From Acidobacteriota bacterium (GTDB lineage Bacteria > Acidobacteriota > Blastocatellia > UBA7656): a stretch of 64,000 nucleotides of DNA. The stretch spans positions 32,165 through 96,164 of the forward strand of contig JBFMDH010000030.1 of assembly GCA_040754075.1 (NCBI GenBank), written 5' to 3'. Positions within the stretch are counted from its first letter, which is position 1. Each line of letters starts with the position of its first letter. A program made the translations under genes and the position numbers. Below are positions 34,448-45,292 of the stretch, in pieces. The notes below the pieces were generated by a model, which saw only the letters and a list, made by a program, of their open reading frames with translations, was not told where the DNA came from and did no database searches.

Positions 34448-35380
34448 ATGAATCGAAGACAATTTGCTAAAGCCATCACTGCGGGGGTTGCCGCTTTGGG
34501 TTTCAACCCGCAGGTTTTTTCATTTCATTCTGTGCGTCCGCAAGTTGCCATCACTATTGATGATTTCGGTCTTGATGAGGTTTCAAAAGCGGAAGCCGAA
34601 GCGCGCAATGCGAAAGTTTTGAGCGTACTTCATCAACATAAAATCAAAGCCGCAGGATTTGTTTGCGGGCGGCGTGTCGATAACGAAAACGGCAAAATGA
34701 TTTTGCAAGCGTGGGACGCTGAAAATCATCTGATTGCCAATCACACCTATTCGCACTGGTATTTTCATCGTCGCAGCGTCGAAGAATTCTCGCAGGATAT
34801 TTTGCGTTGCGAAGCTTTAATTAAAGATTACAAGAATTTCACCAAACGGTTTCGCTTCCCGATGCTCAAGGAAGGCGACACCGTCGAACGCCGTGATGGG
34901 TTGCGGGCATTTTTGAAATCGCAAGGTTATCAACAAGGCTACGTCACCATTGATGCATCGGATTGGTATGTTGACCAGCGGTTGCGCGAACGGTTGAAGC
35001 AAAATCCGCAAGCCGATGTGATCGGATATAAAAATTTTTACTTGAGTCACATCTGGGATCGGGCAAGTTTTTATGACCAACTGGCAAAGAAAGTTTTAAA
35101 ACGTCAGGTCAAACATACGCTGCTGATTCATCACAATGTTTTAAATGCGCGATTTCTGAGCGAAATGCTCGCGATGTTTAAACAAAAAGGCTGGCAGTTG
35201 ATTGATGCCGAAGAAGCTTTCGCTGATCCGCTATTCGCGGTTGAACCGAATAACTTACCGGCGGGCGAAGGTATCATTTGGGCACTCGCGAAAGCCACCG
35301 GCAAATTCGATAAACTGTTACGCTATCCGGCAGAAGATAGCGAATATGAAAAACCGTTGATGGATAAACTCGGGTTGTAA
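34448..35380 (+). CDS. Polysaccharide deacetylase-family (NodB-fold) protein
   Basis: This 310-residue protein has an N-terminus NRRQFAKAITAGVAALGF that looks like a Tat-type signal (RR followed by a weakly hydrophobic stretch). The NodB catalytic region follows: VAITIDDFG with the Asp pair at 38-39, HTYSHWYFHRRS with metal His99 and His103, FRFPMLKEG in place of the usual RxPY motif, and DASDWYVDQ. Members remove acetyl groups from chitin-type or peptidoglycan-type sugars, and the true substrate is not clear. The C-terminal TLLIHHNVLNARFL carries the late catalytic His. It lies between two zinc-ribbon membrane proteins on the same strand. Confidence 0.88.
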   Translation: MNRRQFAKAITAGVAALGFNPQVFSFHSVRPQVAITIDDFGLDEVSKAEAEARNAKVLSVLHQHKIKAAGFVCGRRVDNENGKMILQAWDAENHLIANHTYSHWYFHRRSVEEFSQDILRCEALIKDYKNFTKRFRFPMLKEGDTVERRDGLRAFLKSQGYQQGYVTIDASDWYVDQRLRERLKQNPQADVIGYKNFYLSHIWDRASFYDQLAKKVLKRQVKHTLLIHHNVLNARFLSEMLAMFKQKGWQLIDAEEAFADPLFAVEPNNLPAGEGIIWALAKATGKFDKLLRYPAEDSEYEKPLMDKLGL

Positions 35381-35415
35381 TACTAGACAAAATTTCATTG
35401 ATAAAGGATGACGGC

Positions 35416-36522
35416 ATGGAAAATCTGGCAAAACCGGAAGTGAAGTTCGGCGATTGGATAGGCGAAGGTTGGCGAATGTTTACTTCGCAATGGAAAGCCT
35501 GGGTGGTGAATGCGCTGGTTTTCCTGCTGATTTGCGGCACCCCGATATTGGTGGTGACGATTGGTTTCTATATCAATATCTTTATGCAGATATCGGCAAA
35601 TCCGCGTTCAGCGCAAGCCATTGCTCCTGAGACCATCTTTATTTTTTACGGACTTATTTTTGGTGTCAGCTTTCTGACGGTTTTTGCCAGTGCGTTTTTT
35701 ATGGCAGGTATGCACAAAGCTGCCCTGAAACAATTGCGAGGCGGCAAAGTTGAATTGCGCGACCTGTTTTCCGGCGGGGATGTCTATTTCAAAATGCTGG
35801 GATCAATTTTTCTTGGCACGATTTTGACCATAATCGGGTTTATGTTGTGCTTTTTTCCGGCTTATATCGTAACCGGGATGCTGTTTTTTACTGCGCCATT
35901 AATTGTTGAGCGCAAACTGGGAGTCGTACAGGCAATGCAAACCAGTTATGAATTAGCAAAAAGAAACTGGTTGATGTTTACGTTGTTTGCATTTGTCGTG
36001 CAATTTATCGCTTCAGCCGGAACCTATGCCTGTTACATCGGCATTCTCGCAACTTTGCCTTTGATGTTTACCATTACTGCTGTTGCCTACCGGGATTGTT
36101 TTGGGATGGAAGGGGCGCAGTATTTTGCGCCCAATGCGCCAGCTGCGCCGAGTAATTATGGGCAAAGTTATCCGCCTGCCTATCAACAGCCACCATCGGC
36201 GCTTTATGGGCAATCGCCTTATGAACCGCCGACAGCCGTGCCGCAAAATCCGCAGGGGAATTATCCAGTCGCTCAACCACCCATCAATCAACCGGAAGCG
36301 CCGAAACCTTTTGAGCCACCGCCACCGGTGGTCTACCCATCGACCGCTAGCGAACCGATAACCGAACAACCGGAAGTGGTTTCGCGTCCGGCGACGCCAC
36401 CGCAACCTCCGGTTGTGGCACCGCCCCCACCGCCACAACGCATTATCTGCGCCAGTTGCAGCGCGTCGTTACCGGCGACAGCCAGTTTCTGCCCGCGATG
36501 CGGCACGCGCATTACAACTTAA
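35416..36522 (+). CDS. Membrane protein with C-terminal zinc ribbon
   Basis: This 368-residue protein starts with VKFGDWIGEGWRMFTSQWKA, closely resembling the core start of the protein at 33368. Four to six membrane segments follow up to about residue 235 (WVVNALVFLLICGTPILVVT, LGTILTIIGFMLCFFPAYIV). A long Pro/Tyr/Gln-rich linker then leads to a zinc ribbon at the very end, ICASCSASLPATASFCPRCG. The modules of the 33368 protein are therefore present in reverse order. Function is unknown. AAGGATG lies 6-10 bp before the ATG at 35416. The two genes flank a polysaccharide deacetylase and are probably an old duplication with domain shuffling. Confidence 0.75.
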   Translation: MENLAKPEVKFGDWIGEGWRMFTSQWKAWVVNALVFLLICGTPILVVTIGFYINIFMQISANPRSAQAIAPETIFIFYGLIFGVSFLTVFASAFFMAGMHKAALKQLRGGKVELRDLFSGGDVYFKMLGSIFLGTILTIIGFMLCFFPAYIVTGMLFFTAPLIVERKLGVVQAMQTSYELAKRNWLMFTLFAFVVQFIASAGTYACYIGILATLPLMFTITAVAYRDCFGMEGAQYFAPNAPAAPSNYGQSYPPAYQQPPSALYGQSPYEPPTAVPQNPQGNYPVAQPPINQPEAPKPFEPPPPVVYPSTASEPITEQPEVVSRPATPPQPPVVAPPPPPQRIICASCSASLPATASFCPRCGTRITT

Positions 36523-36714
36523 AATTTAATTTCTGCGAGGCAGACAAAGCCGGCGACCTGAGCGATTTTGCGTTTCGATTCATAATTGATTTTGCACCCG
36601 GCAAACGAAAACCAACTGCCCCTCGCCCTGAGATTTTACGCTTTGCAATTGTGTGCGTGAGTCTGTAGTGTATGCATTTCTATTTTGATCAATGAAAGGC
36701 GCTGAATCGAATTT

Positions 36715-37716
36715 GTGACTGAGCAACTAAATCAACTTCCCGGAATTGCGGTTGTTGGCGCAGGATACTGGGGCGTAAATCATGTGAGAAATTTTTATCA
36801 GCTTGGCGCATTGCAAACGGTCTGTGATGCCAATATCGCATCGCTGCAAAAAATTTCCGAGACCTTTCCTGATGTAAACATTGAAACCGATTTTGAGAAG
36901 GTACTCGCCGATTCTGCAATTCAAGGCGTGGTCATTGCGACCCCTGCCGAAAGCCATTTTCGTCTGGCATCGCGAGCCTTAAAAGCCGGTAAACACTTGC
37001 TTGTTGAAAAGCCTTTGACCCTGAATGTCGAAGAAGGCGAACAACTGGTGGCGCTCGCTGGCGAACAACAACGGGTTTTAATGGTCGGGCATCTACTCGA
37101 ATTTCACCCGGCAGTTCTGCGTTTGCGCGAATTTATCGAATCGGGTGAACTCGGCGAATTGCACTACATCTATTCCAACCGCTTGAATCTCGGAAAAATT
37201 CGTCGGGAAGAAAATATTTTATGGAGCTTTGCGCCGCACGACATCGCGATTATTTTGCGTCTGGTCGGTGAACTCCCCAGTCGTGTGAGCGCGACGGGCG
37301 GCGCTTATCTGCAACCCCAAATTGCCGATGTGACGGTCACCAATATGGAATTTCCACACGGCACACGGGCGCAGATTTTTGTCAGTTGGCTGCATCCTTA
37401 TAAAGAACAGCGCATGGTGATTGTCGGCTCAAAAAAAATGGCAGTGTTTGATGATGTGCGCAAAGAGAATAAGCTAATGACTTATGAACACGTCATCGAA
37501 TTTGTCGAAGGCGAACCGGTCATGAAGAAAGGTGAAGGCATCCCGGTTGAATTGGAAAGCGCAGAACCACTCAAACGCGAATGCCAGCATTTTTTAGAGT
37601 GCATTCAAACCGGTAAACAACCGTTGACGGATGGCGAAAGCGGCGTGCGCGTATTACGCATACTCGAAGCCGCCGAGCAATCATTAGAACAACAGGGTGC
37701 GCCGGTGGCGCTCTGA
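36715..37716 (+). CDS. Gfo/Idh/MocA-family oxidoreductase, WbpB-like
   Basis: This 333-residue NAD(P)-dependent sugar dehydrogenase starts with the dinucleotide fold GIAVVGAGYWGVNHVRNFYQ. The family EKP motif is in HLLVEKPLTLNVEEG at about residues 98-112. The following C-terminal domain (FHPAVLRLREFIESGELGEL, then SFAPHDIAIILRLVGE) matches WbpB/WlbA-type enzymes, which oxidise UDP-N-acetylglucosaminuronate at C3. An acetyltransferase of the WbpD type is next, which supports this specific assignment. The GTG at 36715 is the chosen start, and the first conserved residues begin about 9 residues later. WbpA and WbpE partners are not in the window. Confidence 0.85.
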   Translation: MTEQLNQLPGIAVVGAGYWGVNHVRNFYQLGALQTVCDANIASLQKISETFPDVNIETDFEKVLADSAIQGVVIATPAESHFRLASRALKAGKHLLVEKPLTLNVEEGEQLVALAGEQQRVLMVGHLLEFHPAVLRLREFIESGELGELHYIYSNRLNLGKIRREENILWSFAPHDIAIILRLVGELPSRVSATGGAYLQPQIADVTVTNMEFPHGTRAQIFVSWLHPYKEQRMVIVGSKKMAVFDDVRKENKLMTYEHVIEFVEGEPVMKKGEGIPVELESAEPLKRECQHFLECIQTGKQPLTDGESGVRVLRILEAAEQSLEQQGAPVAL

Positions 37717-37732
37717 TTAAAAGTAAAGACAT

Positions 37733-38317
37733 ATGGAAAAAAATTATTTCGTTCATGAATCAAGTTACGTTGATGAACCTTGCGAAATCGGCGAGGGCAC
37801 GAAAATCTGGCATTTTTCTCATGTGATGAAGAACAGCCGCATCGGCAAAGGCTGCAACATCGGGCAAAACGTCGTCATTTCGCCGGATGTGACGATTGGT
37901 AATAACGTCAAAATTCAAAACAACGTCTCGGTTTATACGGGCGTGATTTTGGAAGACGATGTTTTTTGCGGACCTTCGATGGTCTTTACCAACGTCGTCA
38001 ATCCCCGCAGTCAGGTGTCGCGCAAAGATGAATACCGCGCGACGCTGGTAAAAAAAGGCGCATCAATTGGCGCGAATGCTACGGTGGTGTGCGGGCATAC
38101 GGTTGGACAGTATGCGTTTATTGGCGCGGGCGCGGTCGTGACCAAAGATGTACCCGATTATGCATTGATTATCGGCAATCCCGGACGCCTTGTTGGTTGG
38201 ATGTGCCAATGCGGCATCAAGTTGAAATTCGTTACGGGTGAGGTTGATGGGGAAGCGACTTGCGCAGCGTGCAGCAGGCATTATGTGAAAACAAGCAATG
38301 TCGTATCTGAAGCTTAA
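37733..38317 (+). CDS. WbpD/WlbB-like sugar N-acetyltransferase
   Basis: This 194-residue left-handed beta-helix enzyme has hexapeptide repeats (GKGCNIGQNVVISPDVTIGN, then NVKIQNNVSVYTGVILEDDV). The WbpD-type segments are FVHESSYVDEPCEIGEGTKI, FTNVVNPRSQVSRKDEYRAT and KGASIGANATVVCGHTVGQY. Such enzymes acetylate the 3-amino group of UDP-2-acetamido-3-amino-2,3-dideoxy-glucuronate for surface polysaccharide. The C-terminal tail has a CxC and a CxxC (MCQCG, CAAC) that could bind zinc. It follows the WbpB-like gene by 16 bp, so both steps of the sugar pathway are co-expressed. Confidence 0.88.
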   Translation: MEKNYFVHESSYVDEPCEIGEGTKIWHFSHVMKNSRIGKGCNIGQNVVISPDVTIGNNVKIQNNVSVYTGVILEDDVFCGPSMVFTNVVNPRSQVSRKDEYRATLVKKGASIGANATVVCGHTVGQYAFIGAGAVVTKDVPDYALIIGNPGRLVGWMCQCGIKLKFVTGEVDGEATCAACSRHYVKTSNVVSEA

Positions 38318-38407
38318 TCGTTGATGGAAAGTGTTGAAAAGGGTTCATCAGGAAAGTGTCCACTCACCCTCCTGATGCACCAGCCGGAGTTGCGAAGGCT
38401 TTCGTTG

Positions 38408-39265
38408 TTACCACACCTGCGGCATCACGCCTCTGACTTGAAATGCCATCTGTAATTTTCTTGGCGGCGTATTGGTTGCCGTGGTCACCAGCCATTTGAA
38501 TTTCGGAATGCCGGTGTGAGCTTCAATCAATTCTTGCCAGGGCTTGGCATTGACGGTTGCGAGTCCGGTTCCGCGCCCCATAATATTTTCGTCCATTCCA
38601 GAGGGCGTGTCGTAACAATCATCTTTGTTAATATCAACCAGACATTGTTGGTTGCCCATCAGGGCTTTGATGTGCAACTGGTCTAACGCATGACCGAGTT
38701 CGTGCCAGAGCGTTTTGGTCTTTACATCCTCTTCATCATAGAGCCGACTGTGTGAGCGGAAAGAATTGCCGACCAGGTTATCCCACCAGGTTGGGTCGGG
38801 ACGAACCACCGTGAGCGGCAAATGTGTAGGGCTGAGACCACTGCCCAATCGGAATAAACAGATGATATTGGGGCGGCAAATCCAACCGGGACCAGCCCAG
38901 CTTGTATAATCGAAGGCATTATAATCTTTGGGCGTAATCAGCAAAAATTTGTAATTCCAGAATTTTTCGCCCTGCCGGAATCTGCGATTGAATTCTATTT
39001 GCGATTTAAAATCCCAGTCTTTGATGGGGAAGAGTTCATTGTCCGAATCTTTGGCATAATATTTCCCATTCTTTTCGACGATAACCCCCGCCACACGATT
39101 TTTGCTGTCAGCAAAATTCAACGAGTAATTGATAGTGATGGTGAGCCAGGCATTTTGATTGGGATTTCGACCATCGGGAACTTCCAGGCGGGATTCAAAC
39201 TCTTTTGCGGAGATGGAATCGAAATAAACCATCCCGTGTTTTTTCGATTTGCTTTGGATATTCAT
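38408..39265 (-). CDS. Metzincin-like zinc metallopeptidase, no signal peptide
   Basis: This 285-residue protein contains HELGHALDQLH at about residues 188-198. The spacing HExxHxxxxxH matches the metzincin zinc site, with Asp where Gly is usual. SGMDENIMGRG, about 30 residues later, looks like the Met-turn. The N-terminal half is beta-rich and lacks a signal peptide or membrane segment, so how it reaches substrate is unclear. A Cys pair (QQCLVDINKDDCYD) lies between the zinc site and the Met-turn. AAGGAG sits 6 bp before the ATG at 39265. No family name is certain. The small gene upstream on the same strand is separated from it by a terminator. Confidence 0.72.
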   Translation of the reverse strand: MNIQSKSKKHGMVYFDSISAKEFESRLEVPDGRNPNQNAWLTITINYSLNFADSKNRVAGVIVEKNGKYYAKDSDNELFPIKDWDFKSQIEFNRRFRQGEKFWNYKFLLITPKDYNAFDYTSWAGPGWICRPNIICLFRLGSGLSPTHLPLTVVRPDPTWWDNLVGNSFRSHSRLYDEEDVKTKTLWHELGHALDQLHIKALMGNQQCLVDINKDDCYDTPSGMDENIMGRGTGLATVNAKPWQELIEAHTGIPKFKWLVTTATNTPPRKLQMAFQVRGVMPQVW

Positions 39266-39324
39266 AACTTCTCCTTCTGAAACCAAGCTTTTTGTTTTTA
39301 TTCGCGCAGTGTTGGAAGATTTGA

Positions 39325-39396
39325 GAATAAAAAAACGGCGAAGTGTTTACACAATGAAATGCTCTCCCTGATGTGTAAAACTCCGCCGTTCGGCTA
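39325..39396 (-). terminator. Intrinsic terminator after the small CxxC gene
   Basis: On the minus strand an inverted repeat of about 19 bp (AACGGCGGAGTTTTACACA type arms, with two or three mismatches) is followed by CGTTTTTTTATTC. It would end transcription from the small gene whose stop is at 39411. Confidence 0.75.
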
Positions 39397-39410
39397 AAAT
39401 GGTTTAACGT

Positions 39411-39599
39411 TTACGCAGCGTATTTATCGCCCTGATACGGGGCAATCACTTTTACATTGTTAGGTTGATAAATCTGGGCTTTGACCTCGCGTTCAGCCCC
39501 GCATTCGTAGCAGGTTTGAATCAATCGGTCATCGGTTGAGCGTGGGTGGGGTACGCCCCAATAGTGTGTGTGGTTGTAAAATAATTCTAATAATCTCAT
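39411..39599 (-). CDS. Small protein with CxxC motif
   Basis: This 62-residue protein starts MRLLELFYNHTHYWGVPHPR, then STDDRLIQTCYECGAEREVK. It carries one CxxC pair in a strand-turn context like half of a zinc knuckle and ends with IAPYQGDKYAA. AAGGAG lies 7 bp before the ATG, and a clean terminator follows, so it is probably a real monocistronic gene. No family name is known to me. A zinc-binding or protein-contact role is only a suggestion; a single pair would need dimerisation, or the nearby His residues, to complete a site. Confidence 0.7.
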   Translation of the reverse strand: MRLLELFYNHTHYWGVPHPRSTDDRLIQTCYECGAEREVKAQIYQPNNVKVIAPYQGDKYAA

Positions 39600-40042
39600 T
39601 GTTCGTTCTCCTTCAAAGTTCTTAGACGTAAGTCAGAACGTTTTGTCTGCAAAATTTTTCACATTTTCAAAAAATATTTTCGCTTAATAGAGTTTTCTAC
39701 GAATAACCCTGATACATCGGTTTTCAATTCATAGCGTAACTTTCTTACAAGCGATTCAACCTTTATTCCTCGCTCAATCAATAACGCAATTTTTTTTTCA
39801 AGGTTCCCTCACTTCGGTCAAAGAAATATTTCGAGTGAACAAAAATTTTGGATTCATTGAAGTTCATACTTTTGATGCTACAGATAGGGAAGAGATGTGA
39901 ACGCGGTAAAAAGAAATAAACCGCTTGATAATAATAAGGAATTATTTTCTCAGATTAAATGCAGCAAACTGGCGCGACGGGAATTGGGTTTGGCTTAAAT
40001 AGCGATGTAAGCGTTATGAGAAACGCTCTCGATAAGCTTTTA
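39600..40042. other. Intergenic region without recognised features
   Basis: This 443-bp AT-rich stretch lies between two minus-strand genes. It has the AAGGAG site of the small gene at its left edge and a weak hairpin (AGCGTT with AACGCT near 40012) after the ArsC-like gene, without a T-run. I see no gene, RNA or repeat in the rest. Confidence 0.5.
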
Positions 40043-40396
40043 TTACAGCAACTCGCAAACATTTTGCGGCGGTCTTGCCAAAACTGCGCGGTCGCCGCGA
40101 ACCACAATCGGGCGTTGCATTAAATCCGGGTGCGCAATCATTAACGCAATCAATTCGTCTTCGGAAATTTCATCCGGTTTGATATTCAAGGCGCGAAACA
40201 CATCTTCGCCTTTGCGCAATAAATCTTTGGCAGGAATGCCGAGTTTAGCAATCAACTGACGCAATTCATCCTTCGTTAAAGGCGTCTCGTAATAATTGAC
40301 GGATTCAAAGGTTTCGCCGCTTTCGTTTAAAATCGCCAGCGCCTCGCGACACTTGCTACAGGTCGGCTTTTGATAGATGGTAATCTTTTCGCTCAT
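40043..40396 (-). CDS. ArsC/Spx-family thioredoxin-fold protein (arsenate reductase-like)
   Basis: This 117-residue protein has the ArsC-family start KITIYQKPTCSKCREALAIL with a CxxC pair at residues 13 and 16. NYYETPLTKDELRQLIAKLG, then the DLLRKGEDVFRALNI helix region and HPDLMQRPIVV with the family Arg-Pro-Ile-Val motif, complete the fold. Glutaredoxin-linked arsenate reductases usually use a single active-site Cys. The second Cys here is also seen in Spx and some YffB-like members, so arsenate reduction is not certain. No other arsenic gene is nearby. The ATG is followed upstream by GAGGAGAAAATC on the minus strand, a strong ribosome site. Confidence 0.85.
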   Translation of the reverse strand: MSEKITIYQKPTCSKCREALAILNESGETFESVNYYETPLTKDELRQLIAKLGIPAKDLLRKGEDVFRALNIKPDEISEDELIALMIAHPDLMQRPIVVRGDRAVLARPPQNVCELL

Positions 40397-40473
40397 AGAT
40401 TTTCTCCTCGCAGGGATATTAGCATAGGCAAATCCTGCACAACAGAATGAAGCAATTTAAATTCGGATTATGA

Positions 40474-42762
<2,289 letters not shown>

Positions 42763-42811
42763 CCTTTTCATTTTTCAGACTGAAAATTTTATCGGAGGCG
42801 ATAACGGAAAG

Positions 42812-43888
42812 TTGAACACGGAGATTTATGACGTAGAACTCATTGATGTCAGTAAACGATTTGGCGCGACCCTCGCTGCAAAAAATGTTTCTTTACAGAT
42901 TCACGCAGGCGAATTTATTACCTTGCTTGGGCCATCGGGTTGCGGCAAAACTACGCTGCTCAGGATGATTGCAGGATTTGAATACCCCGATGACGGTCAA
43001 GTCATCTTTCGCGGCAAAGATATTACCCACCTGCCACCATACAAGCGCGATGTGACGACGGTCTTTCAGCAATATGCACTGTTTCCGCATCTGGATGTTT
43101 TTCACAATATCGCCTTCGGATTGGAACGCCAGAAAAAAACACGCGAAGAGATTAAACGCCGCGTCAGTGAGGCGCTTGAAATGGTGCGCCTCGAAGGTTT
43201 GGAAAATCGCAGACCGAATGAACTATCGGGCGGACAACAGCAGCGGGTGGCGCTGGCTCGGGCTTTGGTGATGGAACCGAAAGTCCTGCTTCTCGACGAA
43301 CCGCTCGCGGCGCTCGATTTGAAACTGCGGAAACAGATGCAGGAAGAGTTGAAACGCTTGCAGCGCAGGCTTGGCATCAGCTTTGTTTTTGTTACTCACG
43401 ACCAGGAAGAGGCATTGACCATGAGCGACCGTGTCGTGGTAATGAACGCCGGCGTCATCGAACAGATGGGCTTGCCGCAGGAGATTTATGAACGTCCGCA
43501 GACCGAATTTGTCGCGAGTTTTATTGGTGATTCCAACATTTTGGAAGGCGCAATTGAATCGACAACTCATGAAGTCTCGGTTATCAACATTCATAACGCG
43601 AAGTTTTCAGTTAAGGGGAATGGTTTCAAACCGGGCGATAAAGTGCGGGTGATGATTCGCCCGGAAAAAATCAAATTGTCGGGAAATGGAAGCGGCATTC
43701 TGCAAGGCAAAGTCGAATCCGCGATGTATTTGGGCGAAAGCACGCAATGGAAGGTGACGATTCACGACGGGCAGCAGTTAATGGTGCTGGAACAAAACAG
43801 CGAGCCTGCCGAAGCTATAGAGAATCGCATCGGCAGGGATGTCATGCTCAACTGGGAAAGTGAAAGCGCGGTGTTATTGCGAAGGTGA
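42812..43888 (+). CDS. potA: Spermidine/putrescine-type ABC transporter ATP-binding protein
   Basis: This 358-residue ATPase has Walker A GPSGCGKTTLLRMI, the Q-loop FQQYALFPHLDVFHNIAFGL, the signature LSGGQQQRVALARAL, Walker B VLLLDEPLAALD and the His switch FVTHDQEEALTMSD. A C-terminal regulatory TOBE domain (VRVMIRPEKIKLSG) is typical of PotA and other importer ATPases of this class. It would energise uptake of polyamines or a related solute with the permease encoded at 45285. The TTG start follows GGAGG by about 12 bp. An unrelated glycosyltransferase gene separates it from the permease. Confidence 0.88.
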   Translation: MNTEIYDVELIDVSKRFGATLAAKNVSLQIHAGEFITLLGPSGCGKTTLLRMIAGFEYPDDGQVIFRGKDITHLPPYKRDVTTVFQQYALFPHLDVFHNIAFGLERQKKTREEIKRRVSEALEMVRLEGLENRRPNELSGGQQQRVALARALVMEPKVLLLDEPLAALDLKLRKQMQEELKRLQRRLGISFVFVTHDQEEALTMSDRVVVMNAGVIEQMGLPQEIYERPQTEFVASFIGDSNILEGAIESTTHEVSVINIHNAKFSVKGNGFKPGDKVRVMIRPEKIKLSGNGSGILQGKVESAMYLGESTQWKVTIHDGQQLMVLEQNSEPAEAIENRIGRDVMLNWESESAVLLRR

Positions 43889-43921
43889 TTTCGAGGCTTG
43901 GTAAAGTGAGGCGACCGGAAA

Positions 43922-45292
43922 TTGAATGCGCAAAAAAAATCCCTGTGGCATATCGAACTCAAAAAATTGTTAGCATTTGCCGCGCTATTTCACGTCACGA
44001 TTACCTTGATTATTTTTCTCGCCGGTCGATTCAACCTGTTGCCAAACCTGTTTGATGGAAACGGTACGATTCAAGATTCCGACAGCCAATCCTACCTGGC
44101 AACGCTGGTGCAAATAAACAATTCAACCGGCGACCAAGGCATCTCAGGGTTATGGTCAAATCAGAATTCCGCGCCGGTGAATTTTTATATCTTGCCATTT
44201 GTTATTTTCAGCAAAGTTTTTGGCGCAAATATTTTAAGCATCGAATTGCTGAATGTGGCGATTTATCTGGGAATTTTGGCGATTGTATTCAAATTGACGG
44301 AACAATTATTTGCAAGAAGAGCAGCGATTGTCGCAACTCTTACGGTCGGGCTTTTGCCGTCGCTGCTGATTCATACGACGCAAATTTTACGCGACCCGGC
44401 GTTTATCTTTGCAACGCTTTTGCTGATTTTCATCTTTGCCAATCTGCTTGATGAAGAATTGAATTGGCGTCGCGCAATCGTGATTTTGTTTATCGGGTGC
44501 GCCACGGTCTACGCGCTTTCAATCATTCGCGACAATATGTGGGAACTCACTTTGGCGTTGATTGGTCTTGGCGTAGTGATGCTCACGTTGCGGCAAATCA
44601 TCGAACGGCGATTTTTATTGTTCAATAGTGCCATTGCCGTTATTTTGCTGGTTGTGGCGATCAGCATTGAACACGATTATCGAACGACGGCGGTTTCAAC
44701 CGGTGATTTGAATGCCGTTTCACAAAGCGATTCGCCAGCGGTCAGCAATTCGCCAGCGGTGACAAACAATTCGCAGGAAGACAGTCAATCAACTGCTCAA
44801 AAGAAAAATCTATTTGCCGCATTGATTTTAAGAGCCTGCGCGATTCGCAATCGCATGGCGATGCGTTACCGGAATGATGGTTCAACCATAGATGCGGAGG
44901 TGAGGTTTTCGGGCTGGCGCGATTTGCTGGGTTATTCGCCGCGAGCCTTATTTATTGGGCTTTTTGCGCCGTTTCCCGATATGTGGTTGTCGCCATCGAA
45001 AAGCATCGGGGCGGGCGCAAGACTCTTGAGCGGTATTGAAACTTTAGTTATGTATGTCGTTGAAATTTTCGCTATGCTGGCGGTTTACCGAAACCGAAAA
45101 AAACAATCGGTATGGTTTTTATTGCTGGCGGCATTGCTTGGAGTGATGACGCTCGGTATGTTTTTAGTCAACGTGGGCGGACTCTATCGCGCCCGCTATG
45201 GGTTCTGGATATTGTTCATCATTCTGGGTTCAAAAGTGTTGGCTGATTGGTTCAAAACCTCCGCTCAATTGTTAGTGAATTCGCATGGCTGA
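43922..45292 (+). CDS. Membrane glycosyltransferase, GT39/ArnT-like
   Basis: This 456-residue polytopic protein has about ten hydrophobic segments and the layout of GT-C glycosyltransferases (PMT/ArnT group). After the first membrane segment (LLAFAALFHVTITLIIFLAG) a periplasmic loop carries an acidic motif (TIQDSDSQSYLATL) where the catalytic Asp lies in this superfamily. These enzymes transfer a sugar from a polyprenyl-phosphate donor to a protein or lipid. A low-complexity loop (SDSPAVSNSPAVTNN) lies near residue 270. The TTG start is inferred. The 3' end overlaps the permease gene by 8 bp, so it is part of that transcript despite its different role. Confidence 0.75.
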   Translation: MNAQKKSLWHIELKKLLAFAALFHVTITLIIFLAGRFNLLPNLFDGNGTIQDSDSQSYLATLVQINNSTGDQGISGLWSNQNSAPVNFYILPFVIFSKVFGANILSIELLNVAIYLGILAIVFKLTEQLFARRAAIVATLTVGLLPSLLIHTTQILRDPAFIFATLLLIFIFANLLDEELNWRRAIVILFIGCATVYALSIIRDNMWELTLALIGLGVVMLTLRQIIERRFLLFNSAIAVILLVVAISIEHDYRTTAVSTGDLNAVSQSDSPAVSNSPAVTNNSQEDSQSTAQKKNLFAALILRACAIRNRMAMRYRNDGSTIDAEVRFSGWRDLLGYSPRALFIGLFAPFPDMWLSPSKSIGAGARLLSGIETLVMYVVEIFAMLAVYRNRKKQSVWFLLLAALLGVMTLGMFLVNVGGLYRARYGFWILFIILGSKVLADWFKTSAQLLVNSHG

